Under the pieces are notes generated by a model. It made no database searches. It worked only from the letters and a program-made list of their open reading frames with translations, and was not told the DNA's origin. Below, piece by piece: positions 1 through 8,751 of a stretch of DNA of 64,000 nt (the first letter of the stretch is position 1; each line of letters opens with the position of its first letter). Origin of the DNA: Pseudosporangium ferrugineum (GTDB lineage: Bacteria; Actinomycetota; Actinomycetes; Mycobacteriales; Micromonosporaceae); the NCBI RefSeq assembly GCF_003002065.1, contig NZ_PVZG01000011.1, forward strand, positions 124,001 to 188,000, in the 5' to 3' direction. The position numbers and the translations under genes are program-made.

Positions 1-1497
1 ACGTTCTCGCCCGAGACGGTGGCGGGCGGATACGCGGTGATCGGCGTCCTGCTCGGCCTCGCGATCGCGTACTGGGCGGTGGTGTCACGCCCGGTGGCCG
101 CCAACCTCATCGCCACCGCCGGCTGGCTCTGGGCCCTCGCCGTGGCCGCGATCGTGGCGGACGTCTTCTGGCACCGCCCCACGGCGACCTACCTCTCGAG
201 CTGGCAGTTCGCCGCGGCCGACGGCGGCACCCACGGCACGATCCACTGGCCCAGCGCGCTGCTCACCCTGCTGGCGGCCTTCGTCATCGGCGTGCTCGGC
301 GCCGCACCGTCCGCCCGCCGCGGCGACCTCGGAGCGGGCGCGGCCACCTCCGGGGCGGTGGGCCCCCTGCTGGTGGCGGCGGCCTTCTTCGTGCTCGCCC
401 CGAAGCTGACGCCGGCCCTGGGTGCGCTCGGCTCGGCCTACCTGATCGCCCCGTACGCGGTGCTGGCCGGCCTCGCGGGCTCGGCAGCAACGATCGCCCT
501 GGCCCAACAGCGAGCCACCCGCCGAGCAACTCGCGCAGCCACCCCGCAGTCAGACGCGTCCCCATCAAGCGGCCCTCCATCCGGGGGCTCGCCGTCAGGG
601 GGCTCGCGGTCGGGCGGATCGCAAGTGAGCGGGTCGCAATCGGGCGGGAGCGGGGTGGGCGAATCCGTCGCGGTGCCGGCGCCTCGTGTTCCGCGGGCTT
701 CGAGCAGCCCGGATACCGCGACCCGGGCCGGCGTTGTAGCCGCCGAGGCACCCGCGGAGGGCGAGTCGTCCGCCGGTCGGCAGCGGCCGTCGTTGTTCCG
801 GCGCATGCGACGCGGCCGGGACGCGGCCGCCCCGCCCGTCGACCCGAGTTCCGTGGCAACGGGCAGGGCCCAGGCACCCGCGCCGGCCCGCTCCGCGCCA
901 CCAGCTCCGCCGGCGCCCTCTCAAGGGCCAGCCCCTCAGCCGTCGCAGCGCCAGGCTTCCGCGCCGCAGTCACCCCCGCGCCAGACGTCCGCGCCGCAGT
1001 CATTACCCCGGCAGGCCTCCGCGCCGCAGTCACCACCCCGGCAGGCCTCCGCGCCCCAGCCACCACCACGGCCGTCGTCGGCGCCTCAGCGGGAGACCGT
1101 GGCGCGACCGCCCGCCAACCCGGCCGTGGCGAAGATCAACCCAGTGGCAGAGGGCACTGCGTCTGGGCAGCCGAAGGCCTCGCCAGTCCAGAAGACCGCC
1201 TCAGCACAGAAGGCCGCGCCAGCCGATAGAGCCGCGCCGGCCAAAGCGGCGCCGGCTGAGAAAACCGCCCCAGGCGACAAGCCCGCGTCGCCCCAGAAGG
1301 CCGCGCCGGCCAAGAAGGCCGCGCCGCGGAAGGCTCCCGCCAGGCCGGCCCAGCCCACGAAGCCGGCCGGACCGACCGATGCGACCGGGACCAGCCCGTC
1401 CGCCGGGGCGGGCCCGCAGTCGAAGACCGCGCCGCCGGCCAGGACGTCGGAGCCGCCCCGGGCCGGGCAGGGGAAGGCCGGGCAGGACCCCGCCTAG
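1..1497 (+). CDS. Membrane protein with Pro/Ala-rich tail, 5' end missing
   Basis: The frame is open from the first base, so the true start lies outside the window; the GTG at 19 is only the first possible start inside it. The visible protein has about five hydrophobic segments in its first 165 residues, consistent with a polytopic membrane protein. Some 320 residues rich in Pro, Ala, Ser, Gln and Lys follow, probably disordered and cytoplasmic or periplasmic. A 30-bp unit repeated four times (952-1071) encodes variants of ASAPQSPPRQ. The stop TAG (1495-1497) lies inside a CTAG shared with the stop of the convergent ligase gene. I do not recognise the family and assign no function. Confidence 0.7.
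   Translation, partial: TFSPETVAGGYAVIGVLLGLAIAYWAVVSRPVAANLIATAGWLWALAVAAIVADVFWHRPTATYLSSWQFAAADGGTHGTIHWPSALLTLLAAFVIGVLGAAPSARRGDLGAGAATSGAVGPLLVAAAFFVLAPKLTPALGALGSAYLIAPYAVLAGLAGSAATIALAQQRATRRATRAATPQSDASPSSGPPSGGSPSGGSRSGGSQVSGSQSGGSGVGESVAVPAPRVPRASSSPDTATRAGVVAAEAPAEGESSAGRQRPSLFRRMRRGRDAAAPPVDPSSVATGRAQAPAPARSAPPAPPAPSQGPAPQPSQRQASAPQSPPRQTSAPQSLPRQASAPQSPPRQASAPQPPPRPSSAPQRETVARPPANPAVAKINPVAEGTASGQPKASPVQKTASAQKAAPADRAAPAKAAPAEKTAPGDKPASPQKAAPAKKAAPRKAPARPAQPTKPAGPTDATGTSPSAGAGPQSKTAPPARTSEPPRAGQGKAGQDPA
952..1071 (+). repeat. 30-bp tandem repeat, 4 units, in frame
   Basis: Four consecutive 30-bp units start at 952, 982, 1012 and 1042. They encode a decapeptide close to ASAPQSPPRQ in the tail of the membrane protein. 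The period is a multiple of three, so copy-number change would keep the frame. Confidence 0.85.
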
Positions 1498-3071
1498 TCG
1501 ACGGGCCAGGTGTGTACCGGTTCGTTCGTCTGCTGGTGGGCGCTGTAGCGGAGCAGCATGTCGTGCAGGGCGGCGTACCGGTCCAGGCCCCGGTCGTGTT
1601 CGGCGCGCCACACCGCCTCGGTCTGCCAGGTGGCGCCGTTGCGGCCGGTGCGGCAGCGTTCGTCGATGATGCCGAGCAGGCGGTCTCGGTGGTGCGCGTC
1701 GACGCCGAACTTGGTCAAGCCCTGGTGTGCCTTGGGGAGGAGGACGTCGCGGACGAGGTCGGTCACGGGGCTCTCACCCGTACCCGGCCAGAAGATTGTG
1801 GTTTCTATGCCTCTGCGGGCCGCGGCGTGGAAGTTGTCCTCGGCCACCGCGAAGGTGAGCCGGCTCCAGATCGGGCGTTCCTCCTCCGCGAGCTGGCGGG
1901 TCAGCCCGAAGTAGAAGGCGGCGTTGGCCAGCATGTCGACGACGGTCGGCCCGGCCGGCAGCACCCTGTTCTCGACGCGGAGGTGCGGACGGCCGCCCAT
2001 CACGTCGTAGACCGGGCGGTTCCAGCGGTAGACAGTGCCGTTGTGCAGGCGCAACTCGCCCAGGCGCGGCACCCCGCCCCGTTGCAGGACCTCGACCGGA
2101 TCCTCGTCGTCCATGATGGGCAGCAGCGGCGGAAAGTAGCGGACATTCTCCTCGAAAAGGTCGAAGACCGAGGTGATCCAGCGTTCGCCGAACCACACCC
2201 GCGGGCGTACGCCCTGAGCCTTGAGCTCGTCGGGCCGGGTGTCGGTCGCCTGCTCGAACAGCGCGATCCGGGTCTCCGCCCACAGCTGCCGGCCGTGCAG
2301 GTACGGCGAGTTCGCGCCCACCGCCACCTGGATCGCCGCCACCGCCTGTGAGGCGTTCCAGTACGCGGCGAACTTCTCCGGCGGCACCTGCATGTGGAAC
2401 TGCACGCTGGTGCACGCCGCCTCGGGCGCGATGGAGTCGGTGGTCGTACGCAGCCGCTCGACGCCACGGATGTCCACGCTGAAGTGTTCGCCGCGCGCCC
2501 CGACCATCTGATCGTTGAGGGCGCGGTAGCGCTCGTTCGCCGAGAGGTTGGCGAGCACGAGATGGTCGGGCTTGAGGGTGGGCAGGCTTCCGATGAGCAC
2601 GATCGTGGCGTCGGACTTGCCGGCCCGGTTCTCCGCGCGTCCGAGGCTGGCCAGCAGATCCTGCTCGTAGTCCTGGAAGCCGTCGCCGCAGATCAGCCGG
2701 GGTCGGGCGTTCAGCTCCAGATTGAACTGACCCAGTTCGGTCTGGAACATGGGGTCTGCGAGGTTTGCGAGGATCTCCGCATTGCGCATGGCCGGCTCGG
2801 CGTCGGCGTCCATCAGGTTCAGTTCGATCTCCAGCCCGGTCATCCGGCTGTCGGTGTCGAACATCACCGGACCGGCCGGATCCGGGTTCAGCGGGCCCGC
2901 CGAGCCGGCCGGATCCGGGTTCAGCGGGCCCGCCGAGCCGGGCCGGTCGATCGCGGGGTCCTCGCGGCGGTCGAGCATCAACGCCAGGACGTCCAGACAA
3001 CGCCGGACCTTCTGCCGATAGCGGACCCGGTCCTCGTTGGAGAAAACGGCAACGGACAGGTCCTTACCCAT
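1494..3071 (-). CDS. Glutamate-cysteine ligase family protein (GCS2)
   Basis: Predicted ATP-dependent carboxylate-amine ligase of the GCS2 family, which joins glutamate to cysteine or a related amine in the cytoplasm. Family traits are visible: TGLEIELNL with metal/substrate Glu residues near the N-terminus, LGQFNLELNARP, TSVQFHMQV and HLRVENRVLPAGPT. The start chosen is the ATG at 3071, preceded by AGGAGG at 4 nt spacing; an upstream in-frame ATG at 3086 would swallow that site. Length is about 525 residues, usual for the actinobacterial form. The linker before the catalytic core holds an exact 33-bp tandem duplication (2872-2937). The substrate in mycothiol-making actinobacteria is not certain, so no gene symbol is given. 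Confidence 0.85.
   Translation of the reverse strand: MGKDLSVAVFSNEDRVRYRQKVRRCLDVLALMLDRREDPAIDRPGSAGPLNPDPAGSAGPLNPDPAGPVMFDTDSRMTGLEIELNLMDADAEPAMRNAEILANLADPMFQTELGQFNLELNARPRLICGDGFQDYEQDLLASLGRAENRAGKSDATIVLIGSLPTLKPDHLVLANLSANERYRALNDQMVGARGEHFSVDIRGVERLRTTTDSIAPEAACTSVQFHMQVPPEKFAAYWNASQAVAAIQVAVGANSPYLHGRQLWAETRIALFEQATDTRPDELKAQGVRPRVWFGERWITSVFDLFEENVRYFPPLLPIMDDEDPVEVLQRGGVPRLGELRLHNGTVYRWNRPVYDVMGGRPHLRVENRVLPAGPTVVDMLANAAFYFGLTRQLAEEERPIWSRLTFAVAEDNFHAAARRGIETTIFWPGTGESPVTDLVRDVLLPKAHQGLTKFGVDAHHRDRLLGIIDERCRTGRNGATWQTEAVWRAEHDRGLDRYAALHDMLLRYSAHQQTNEPVHTWPVD
2872..2937 (-). repeat. Exact 33-bp tandem duplication
   Basis: Two identical 33-bp units, 2872-2904 and 2905-2937, lie inside the ligase gene and encode a repeated undecapeptide GSAGPLNPDPA in the N-terminal linker. 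The identity suggests a recent event. Confidence 0.9.
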
Positions 3072-3387
3072 CGATCCTCCTGGCACGTTCGCGTGACGCT
3101 CTCACGTTAAGTGGACCCGGTAACCGTGGCCAGGGACGAAACGGACACACATCAGCGCTCGGTGAGGGCGCGGCAGCGCTCGGTCCACCATCGCACTCCG
3201 GCGTTCGCATCGCCAGCGGGTGGGCGAGGACCGGCCGGACGGGGGAAGGCGCTGGCCGGAGCGGTCGAGCGGCCGCCGGAGGGCGGCGCGGTGGGCACGC
3301 GAGCGGCGGCGCAGGGAACAAATGGGGTGAAGCTCGCGAGCCGGCACCGGCAAGCGCGGCAGAGCCGAGGTGGGCGACCCGGGACGT
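3072..3387. other. Intergenic, no gene seen
   Basis: Between the ligase start and the terminator of the YceI gene. Short frames exist on both strands, but none has a credible start site, composition or motif. The promoter of the ligase gene should lie at the left end. Confidence 0.5.
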
Positions 3388-3425
3388 GCGAGAGGCGCCA
3401 CCCCGGGTCGGGTGGCGCCTCTCGC
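3388..3425 (-). terminator. Strong hairpin after the YceI gene
   Basis: Perfect 16-bp inverted repeat (3388-3403 with 3410-3425) around a 6-nt loop, starting 13 bp beyond the YceI stop. There is no clear U-run, as is common in high-GC terminators. Confidence 0.8.
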
Positions 3426-3438
3426 GGGCGTACTCCGA

Positions 3439-4020
3439 TCAGGCCTGGCGGATGGCCTCGCCCTCGATCTCGATCTTGACCTTCTTGCCGATCATGACGC
3501 CGCCGGACTCGAGCGCCATGTTGTAGGTGAGGCCCCAGTCCTCGCGGTCGATCTCGGTGCTCGCGCTGAAACCGAAGACCTGCTGACCGTACGGGCTGAC
3601 GGTCGCACCCTCGAACTCGACGAGGAGCTCGACGGGCTTGGTGACGTCCTTGATGGTGAGCTCGCCGTCGAGCACGAACTCGTTGCCGTCGAACGACTTG
3701 ATGCCGGTGCTGCGGAACTCGATGGTCGGGTACTTCTCGGCCTCGAAGAAGTCGCCGGTGCGCAGGTGGTTGTCGCGGTCCGCCTGGCCGGTCTGCACGC
3801 TGGCGGTCTGGATCGTGGCGGAGACCGAGGACTCGAGCGGGTTCTCGCCGACGGTGATGGTCGCGGTGGCCTCGGCGAAGTTGCCGCGCACCTTGCTGAC
3901 CATGAGGTGGCGCACCATGAAGCCGACCCGCTTGTGCGCGGCGTCGAGCTCGTAGGTGCCGGCGGCCGGGATCTGGAGACCCTGGAATTCGCGGGTACCA
4001 GTGGCGGCGGAGTCGGTCAT
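3439..4020 (-). CDS. YceI family protein
   Basis: Lipocalin-like beta-barrel protein of the YceI family, which binds polyisoprenoid or amide lipids in known members. The 193-residue product has the typical opening AGTYELDAAHKRVGFMVRHLMVSKVRG and the later core with TIEFRSTGI and DGELTIKDVTKPVEL. No signal peptide is seen, so it is probably cytoplasmic. The ATG at 4020 follows GAGAGGACA; the longer frame from 4065 runs into the shared promoter region. It is divergent from a MarR gene, a common pairing that suggests MarR controls it through the inverted repeat at 4047-4068. Confidence 0.92.
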   Translation of the reverse strand: MTDSAATGTREFQGLQIPAAGTYELDAAHKRVGFMVRHLMVSKVRGNFAEATATITVGENPLESSVSATIQTASVQTGQADRDNHLRTGDFFEAEKYPTIEFRSTGIKSFDGNEFVLDGELTIKDVTKPVELLVEFEGATVSPYGQQVFGFSASTEIDREDWGLTYNMALESGGVMIGKKVKIEIEGEAIRQA

Positions 4021-4046
4021 GACGTGTCCTCTCGAAGCGGTGCCAG

Positions 4047-4068
4047 TAGTTGTCTGACGGAGCAACTA
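4047..4068. promoter_or_regulatory. Inverted repeat, likely MarR operator
   Basis: TAGTTG and CAACTA separated by 10 nt lie in the gap between the divergent YceI and MarR genes. Arm spacing of 16 bp centre to centre suits a MarR dimer. Binding by the adjacent MarR is inferred. Confidence 0.6.
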
Positions 4069-4106
4069 TATCCCAGGCAATATTCCCCGTGTCAAGAGTT
4101 CGCTGG

Positions 4107-4112
4107 TATCGT
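4107..4112 (+). promoter_or_regulatory. -10 box of leaderless marR
   Basis: TATCGT sits 7 nt before the GTG at 4120, the spacing of leaderless transcripts in actinobacteria. It favours 4120 over the in-frame GTG at 4111. Confidence 0.5.
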
Positions 4113-4119
4113 GGGTGCC

Positions 4120-4620
4120 GTGGGAACCAACTTCGACGACCCCCGATTCACCGCCATCGGCCTGTTCATGGAGGCCTACACCGGCCTGACCAACCGGTTC
4201 GCCGCCCAGTTCGAGCAGCACAGACTCTCCCCGGTCGAGTTCGAGGTGCTGATGCGGCTGGCCCGTTCGCCGAACAACCGGCTCCGGATGACGGACCTCG
4301 CCGGGCAGACCTCGCTGTCCACGAGCGGCGTCACCCGCGTCGTCGACCGCATGGACCGCGAGGGCCTGATCCGGCGCGAGGCGTGTGCGAGCGACCGCCG
4401 CAGCTCGTACGCGGTGATCACCCCGGCCGGAATCCAGCGCCTCGAGGAAATCCTGCCGGGTCACCTGGACCTGATGCAACGGTGGTTCATCGGACAACTG
4501 TCCCCGCAGCAGCTCGACCAACTGATGGAATCTCTGCGCCTGATCCGCGACGCGGTGAACCCGTGCGCCACCGCGGGCACCGACGAGTCGTTGCCCGGGC
4601 CGGCCGCGCCCACCCGCTGA
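4120..4620 (+). CDS. MarR family transcriptional regulator
   Basis: Winged-helix dimeric repressor of about 166 residues. The DNA-binding region shows the MarR pattern: LSPVEFEVLMRLARS, then LRMTDLAGQTSLSTSGVTRVVDRMDREGLI and a wing with CASDRRSSYAVITPAG. The C-terminal helix LQRWFIGQLSPQQLDQLMESL-type segment would form the dimer interface. The start is taken as GTG 4120 because no ribosome-binding site is present and a -10 hexamer lies 7 nt upstream. It is divergent from the YceI gene and probably represses that gene and itself. The ligand is unknown. Confidence 0.88.
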   Translation: MGTNFDDPRFTAIGLFMEAYTGLTNRFAAQFEQHRLSPVEFEVLMRLARSPNNRLRMTDLAGQTSLSTSGVTRVVDRMDREGLIRREACASDRRSSYAVITPAGIQRLEEILPGHLDLMQRWFIGQLSPQQLDQLMESLRLIRDAVNPCATAGTDESLPGPAAPTR

Positions 4621-4995
4621 CCGCCGCCGGATCACGGGCGAGCTCCGCGAGGGCAGGCGCCGCAGCGTTGAGTGACGGGCGACCGGCTCTACGTAAACGC
4701 TTGCGGAGATGTAGCACCACTACTGGGTGAGCGACCGGCAGAACTACCGGCAGAACCGGATCCGCCGTGGGTCGAATCCGGCCTATCCCCCCATATCCCC
4801 AGGCCTGGCTGGCTAGGGTGATCTCCGCAGGGGGACGCGGCGCGGCCGAGGCCGAGGCGGGGCAAACGGGGGTGCCATCGTTCTCGCCGCGTAACCGGGG
4901 CGTTGTGACGACCGGCGTTGTGGGGGGCACGGAAAACGCCGGTCGTCCACGCCGCGGTGGGCCGCCTCCCCCTCTGCCTCCCCGCTGCCCAGCTC
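4621..4995. other. Intergenic with a terminator at its right end
   Basis: 375 bp between the convergent marR and XRE/NB-ARC genes. It holds the terminator hairpin at 4907-4947 and a short direct repeat of ACCGGCAGAAC near 4733-4757. I see no gene. Confidence 0.5.
4907..4947 (-). terminator. Hairpin after the NB-ARC regulator
   Basis: Perfect 13-bp stem (4907-4919 with 4935-4947) and a 15-nt loop, about 50 nt beyond the stop of the minus-strand regulator. Confidence 0.65.
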
Positions 4996-7455
4996 CTAGC
5001 CGTCGAGCGGCTTCCCGATGAGGGTCCAGTCGCGGGGCAGAAGCGCTATCCCGGCCTCCCGGCACATCTCCGTCAGCCGGTGCACCACCTTCGCCCGCTG
5101 CTCCGGCTCCGGGGTGGCGCGGATCAGCCCCACCAGCGCCTCCACCGTGTCGCGGGGATCGTGGCCGCCCTCGTACGCGACGATCGCCGCCTCGAAGCTT
5201 TCCGCCGCCTTCCGGGAGTCGCCGCGGAGCAGGGCCAGCGCTCCCTCGACCACCGCGCAGGGCCCGTCGACCGGCCCGCGGGGGTCGGACGGCCGGAGCT
5301 CGGCCAGCACCGCCTCGGCCTCCGTCGCCCAGCCGGCCTCCGCCAGGGCCAGGCCCACGGTGGCCAGCACCCGGCGGCGGTGGCCGGGGTCGCCGACGTC
5401 CTCGAGTTCCGCGATCGCGTGCCGGCCCAGCCGGGCCGCCTCCTCGAACCGGCCGTCGAGGCGTTCCACCTCGGCGAGGTTGGCGACGGCGACCGCCCGC
5501 AGCCGGTGCTCGCCGCAGCGGCTGGCGAGCTTGTCGACCTCGGCCAGACGGACGCGGGCCGCCGACAGGTCGCCTTCGCGTACCTCGTACCAGGTGAGGT
5601 TGTTCTCCGCCACGGCCATGTCCCGGATCCGGCCGCTGCGACGGGCGAGGTCGAGCGCCGCCAGGCCGTGGCCGCGGGCGCGGTCGTACTCGTGGGCGGT
5701 CATCCACAGGGTGGCGAGCTGGGTGTGCGCGGTGAGCCGGCCGGCCACGTCGCCCAGCACGGTGAACTCCTCCAGGGCCGCGGTGGCCGTCTCGATCTCC
5801 TCGGCGCCGGAGCCGTGCTCCAGGGCCAGCTGCGCGAGGCCGACCTTCGCCCACGCCCGGATCACCGGATCGGCGTCCGCCGTACGGGGGTCCGCGAGCA
5901 ATCGGCGCAGCCACTGCCGCCCGGTCACGTCGCGTCCCCGGAACCGCCACCAGCGTGGCAGGCAGGCGGCCAGGCGCAGGGCGGTGTGCGGGTCCTCCTT
6001 TGCCGCGTACGTGAGGGCGGCGCCCAGGTCACCGGCCACGTCGTCGAGCCGGGCCGCCGCCTCGGCGAGGTTGGCGTCCTTGAGGCCGGGCGCGATGGTC
6101 AGTGCCAGGCCGGCCATCACCTCGGCGTGGCGGCGGCGCGCGGCGGGCAGGTCGCCCTGGGCCGCCGCCTGCTCGAGGGCGTAGTCGCCGACCACGTCGA
6201 GCAGCCGGAAGCGGAACGCGCGGGCGCCACGGGCGCTCAGCAGGCCCAGCTCGAGGAAGCGGTCGAGCAGGTGCACCACGTCGAGCGCCGGGTTGCGGTC
6301 GATGATCTCCTCGGCCAGGTCGAGGGACCAGCGGTTACGGAACGTGGCCAGGCGATGCAGCGCGATCTGCTCCTCTGTGGAGAGCAGCCGGTAACTGGCC
6401 GCGACGGCTTCGCGTACGGAGACCAGGTCCCGTATCGGCGCCGCGCCACCGTCGGTAGGACGGCCGGAGAGGTCGAGCACGCGGTCGCCGTACCGATCAA
6501 GGATCTCGGCGACCGTCAGCACCCGGCCGCGGGCCGCCGCCAGCTCCAGGGCGATGGGCAGGCCACCGAGGCGGCGGACGAGCGCGGCGAGCGGCGCGAC
6601 CTCGTCCGGCTCGACGGGCGTGCCCCGGACGCGGGTCAGACGGTCCAGGAAGAGGGCCGCGGCCGGGTAGGCGGCCACCTCCGCGAGGGTCGATCCGGCG
6701 TCGGCGGGCGGCGCCTCCAGCGGTGCGACCGGCCAGACCCGTTCGCCGGGCAGGCCGACGGGGTGCCGCCCGGTGGCCAGGAACCGCAGGGTGGGGTGGC
6801 GCGCGAGCAGCTGGCCGAGGGCTTCCGCGAGGGCTTCGGGGGCCCGCTCGACCGCGTCGATGAGCAGCAGCGCCGCCCGGCCGGCGAAGCGCGGGGCGAG
6901 GTCGTCGGGCCGGCCGACGCCGAAGACCGCGGCGACCCCGCCGAGGACCTCGCCGGTGGTCGAGCCGTCGGTGACCACGATGCCGGCCACGCCGCCCGGG
7001 TACGCCTCCACGACCCGATGCGACACGGTGAGGGCGAGGCTCGTCTTGCCGACCCCGGCGAGGCCGACGAGCGTGACACCGCGTGAGCCGTCGCCGGCCG
7101 GTTGCGACAGCCGGGTGACTATCCGCGCCACGTCGTCGTCACGCCCGATGAGATCGCCGGCGGGCGGTAGCCGTACGTAGCGCGCCGGCGGCTGGGAGCG
7201 TGACGACTGGCCCCGGGCCGCGGCGAGGAAGGCGAGCCGATCGGCGCCGGCGAGCCCGAGTGCCGCGGCGAGCAGCTCCACGGTGGTGCGTTGCGGCCGG
7301 GACGCCCGCCCGCGCTCCAGATCACGCACCGTACGCACACCGACGGCCGCGCGCGCGGCGAGCTCCTCCTGGGTCAGCTTCGCCCGCAGCCGGTAGCTGC
7401 GCAGCACGGCGTCGAATCCCGGACCTTCCTGGTCCGCCCCGTGATCGGACGTCAT
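4996..7455 (-). CDS. XRE-HTH / NB-ARC ATPase / TPR regulator
   Basis: Large signalling or regulatory protein of 819 residues. Residues 14-75 form an XRE helix-turn-helix (LTQEELAARAAVGVRTVRDLERGR). Residues 100-400 form an NB-ARC type P-loop ATPase with Walker A GLAGVGKTS at 131-139, a Walker B LLLID at 196-200 and GGLPIALELAA. The rest is TPR-like helical repeats rich in LAxxxxRxxGR pattern. Such STAND proteins act as ATP switches that respond to an unknown ligand and then bind DNA. There is no ribosome-binding site; TAGGTT lies 7 nt before the ATG, so it is probably leaderless. It is flanked by convergent marR and the catabolic cluster, with no obvious partner. The target is unknown. Confidence 0.88.
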   Translation of the reverse strand: MTSDHGADQEGPGFDAVLRSYRLRAKLTQEELAARAAVGVRTVRDLERGRASRPQRTTVELLAAALGLAGADRLAFLAAARGQSSRSQPPARYVRLPPAGDLIGRDDDVARIVTRLSQPAGDGSRGVTLVGLAGVGKTSLALTVSHRVVEAYPGGVAGIVVTDGSTTGEVLGGVAAVFGVGRPDDLAPRFAGRAALLLIDAVERAPEALAEALGQLLARHPTLRFLATGRHPVGLPGERVWPVAPLEAPPADAGSTLAEVAAYPAAALFLDRLTRVRGTPVEPDEVAPLAALVRRLGGLPIALELAAARGRVLTVAEILDRYGDRVLDLSGRPTDGGAAPIRDLVSVREAVAASYRLLSTEEQIALHRLATFRNRWSLDLAEEIIDRNPALDVVHLLDRFLELGLLSARGARAFRFRLLDVVGDYALEQAAAQGDLPAARRRHAEVMAGLALTIAPGLKDANLAEAAARLDDVAGDLGAALTYAAKEDPHTALRLAACLPRWWRFRGRDVTGRQWLRRLLADPRTADADPVIRAWAKVGLAQLALEHGSGAEEIETATAALEEFTVLGDVAGRLTAHTQLATLWMTAHEYDRARGHGLAALDLARRSGRIRDMAVAENNLTWYEVREGDLSAARVRLAEVDKLASRCGEHRLRAVAVANLAEVERLDGRFEEAARLGRHAIAELEDVGDPGHRRRVLATVGLALAEAGWATEAEAVLAELRPSDPRGPVDGPCAVVEGALALLRGDSRKAAESFEAAIVAYEGGHDPRDTVEALVGLIRATPEPEQRAKVVHRLTEMCREAGIALLPRDWTLIGKPLDG

Positions 7456-7462
7456 GGAGTCG

Positions 7463-7468
7463 AACCTA
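7463..7468 (-). promoter_or_regulatory. -10 box of leaderless NB-ARC gene
   Basis: TAGGTT on the minus strand, 7 nt before the ATG at 7455. Confidence 0.5.
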
Positions 7469-7569
7469 TGCAGGCACGTTGATGAATGCCGAGTTCAGAC
7501 GGCGGATTGTCGACTAACCGACGCAACGGCCGCCGGATTTGCCGCGGATCCTGCCCCGGCGTCCAAGAT

Positions 7570-8727
7570 CTACAGTCCGAGGCCCCGGGCGACGATCATG
7601 CGCTGCACCTCGGAGGTCCCCTCGCCGACCTCGAGGATCTTGGCGTCCCGATAGAACCGGCCGACCGCCGACTCGTTCATGAAGCCGTAGCCGCCGTGCA
7701 CCTGGGTCGCGAACCGGGCGTTGTCCATCGCGGCCTCGCTCGCGTAGAGCTTGGCGAGGGCGGCCTGGTGCTTGAAGTCGTCGCCGGCCAGCATCCGGGC
7801 CGCGGCGTCGTAGTAGCCGAGCCGGGCGTTGCGGGCGCGCATCTCCATGTCCGCGATCATGAACTGGACGGCCTGGTAGTTGCCGATCGGCCGGCCGAAC
7901 GCGTGGCGCTCGCGGGCGTACTTCACCGACTCGTCGACGCAGCCCTGGGCGAGGCCGGTGGAGAGCGCCGCGATGGCGATCCGGCCCTCGTCGAGGATGC
8001 GCAGGAACTGGGCGAAGCCGCGGCCGCGCTCGCCGAGCAGGTTCACGGCCGGTACGCGTACGTCGTCGAAGGCCAGCTCGTGGGTGTCCGAGGCACACCA
8101 GCCGACCTTGGAGTATCCCGGCGCGACGGTGAAGCCCGGGGTGCCCGACGGGACGATGATCGTGGAGAGCTCCTTCGAGCCGTCCGGCTTCGTGCCGGTC
8201 GCCGCCATCACGGTGACCAGGCTGGTGATCTCGGTGCCCGAGTTCGTGATGAACGCCTTCGAGCCGTTGATCACCCACTCGCCGGTCGTCTCGTCCAGCA
8301 CCGCGCGGGTGGTCGTCGCGGCGGCGTCCGAACCCGTGCCCGGCTCCGTCAGACCGAAGGCGGCCAGGGCTTCGCCGCTGGTCAGCTGCGGGAGCCAGCG
8401 CGCCTTCTGCTCCGGCGTACCGAAGCGGTAGATCGGCATGGCACCCAGCGAGACGCCCGCCTCCAGGGTGATCGCGACGCTGCTGTCGACCCTCGCGAGT
8501 TCCTCCAGGGCGAGGCAGAGCGCGAAGTAGTCGCCGCCCATCCCGCCGTGCTCCTCGGCGAAGGGCAGCCCGAACAGGCCCATCTTGCCCATCTGCCGGA
8601 CCAGGTCGTACGGGAAGGTCTTCTGCTCGTAGTGCTCGGCGATCACCGGGGCGACCTGCTCGCGGGCGAAGTCCCGCACGGTGTCCCGCAGCGCCTCCTG
8701 CTCGTCGCTGAGCCGGAAGTCGACCAT
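7570..8727 (-). CDS. Acyl-CoA dehydrogenase, likely isovaleryl-CoA type
   Basis: FAD enzyme of 385 residues that introduces a 2,3-double bond into acyl-CoA. Complete family pattern: FGLTEPGTGSDA, the FAD/substrate region ITNSGTEITSLV, RHAFGRPIGNYQAVQ, and the C-terminal TQVHGGYGFMNE followed by EVGEGTSEVQR. It lies 24 bp after the carboxyltransferase gene in the same direction, so the two are one transcript. The neighbouring HMG-CoA lyase and biotin carboxylase point to the leucine pathway, which makes isovaleryl-CoA the likely substrate; sequence alone does not prove this. The ATG at 8727 has AAGGGA upstream. Confidence 0.92.
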   Translation of the reverse strand: MVDFRLSDEQEALRDTVRDFAREQVAPVIAEHYEQKTFPYDLVRQMGKMGLFGLPFAEEHGGMGGDYFALCLALEELARVDSSVAITLEAGVSLGAMPIYRFGTPEQKARWLPQLTSGEALAAFGLTEPGTGSDAAATTTRAVLDETTGEWVINGSKAFITNSGTEITSLVTVMAATGTKPDGSKELSTIIVPSGTPGFTVAPGYSKVGWCASDTHELAFDDVRVPAVNLLGERGRGFAQFLRILDEGRIAIAALSTGLAQGCVDESVKYARERHAFGRPIGNYQAVQFMIADMEMRARNARLGYYDAAARMLAGDDFKHQAALAKLYASEAAMDNARFATQVHGGYGFMNESAVGRFYRDAKILEVGEGTSEVQRMIVARGLGL

Positions 8728-8751
8728 GACGTGTCCCTTCGAGACGGTGAA

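Noticed and set aside
1201..1611. Arg/Pro-rich frames opposite the first gene
   Set aside because: They are shadows of the Pro/Ala-rich tail on the other strand, as are most long opposite-strand frames in this GC-rich DNA.
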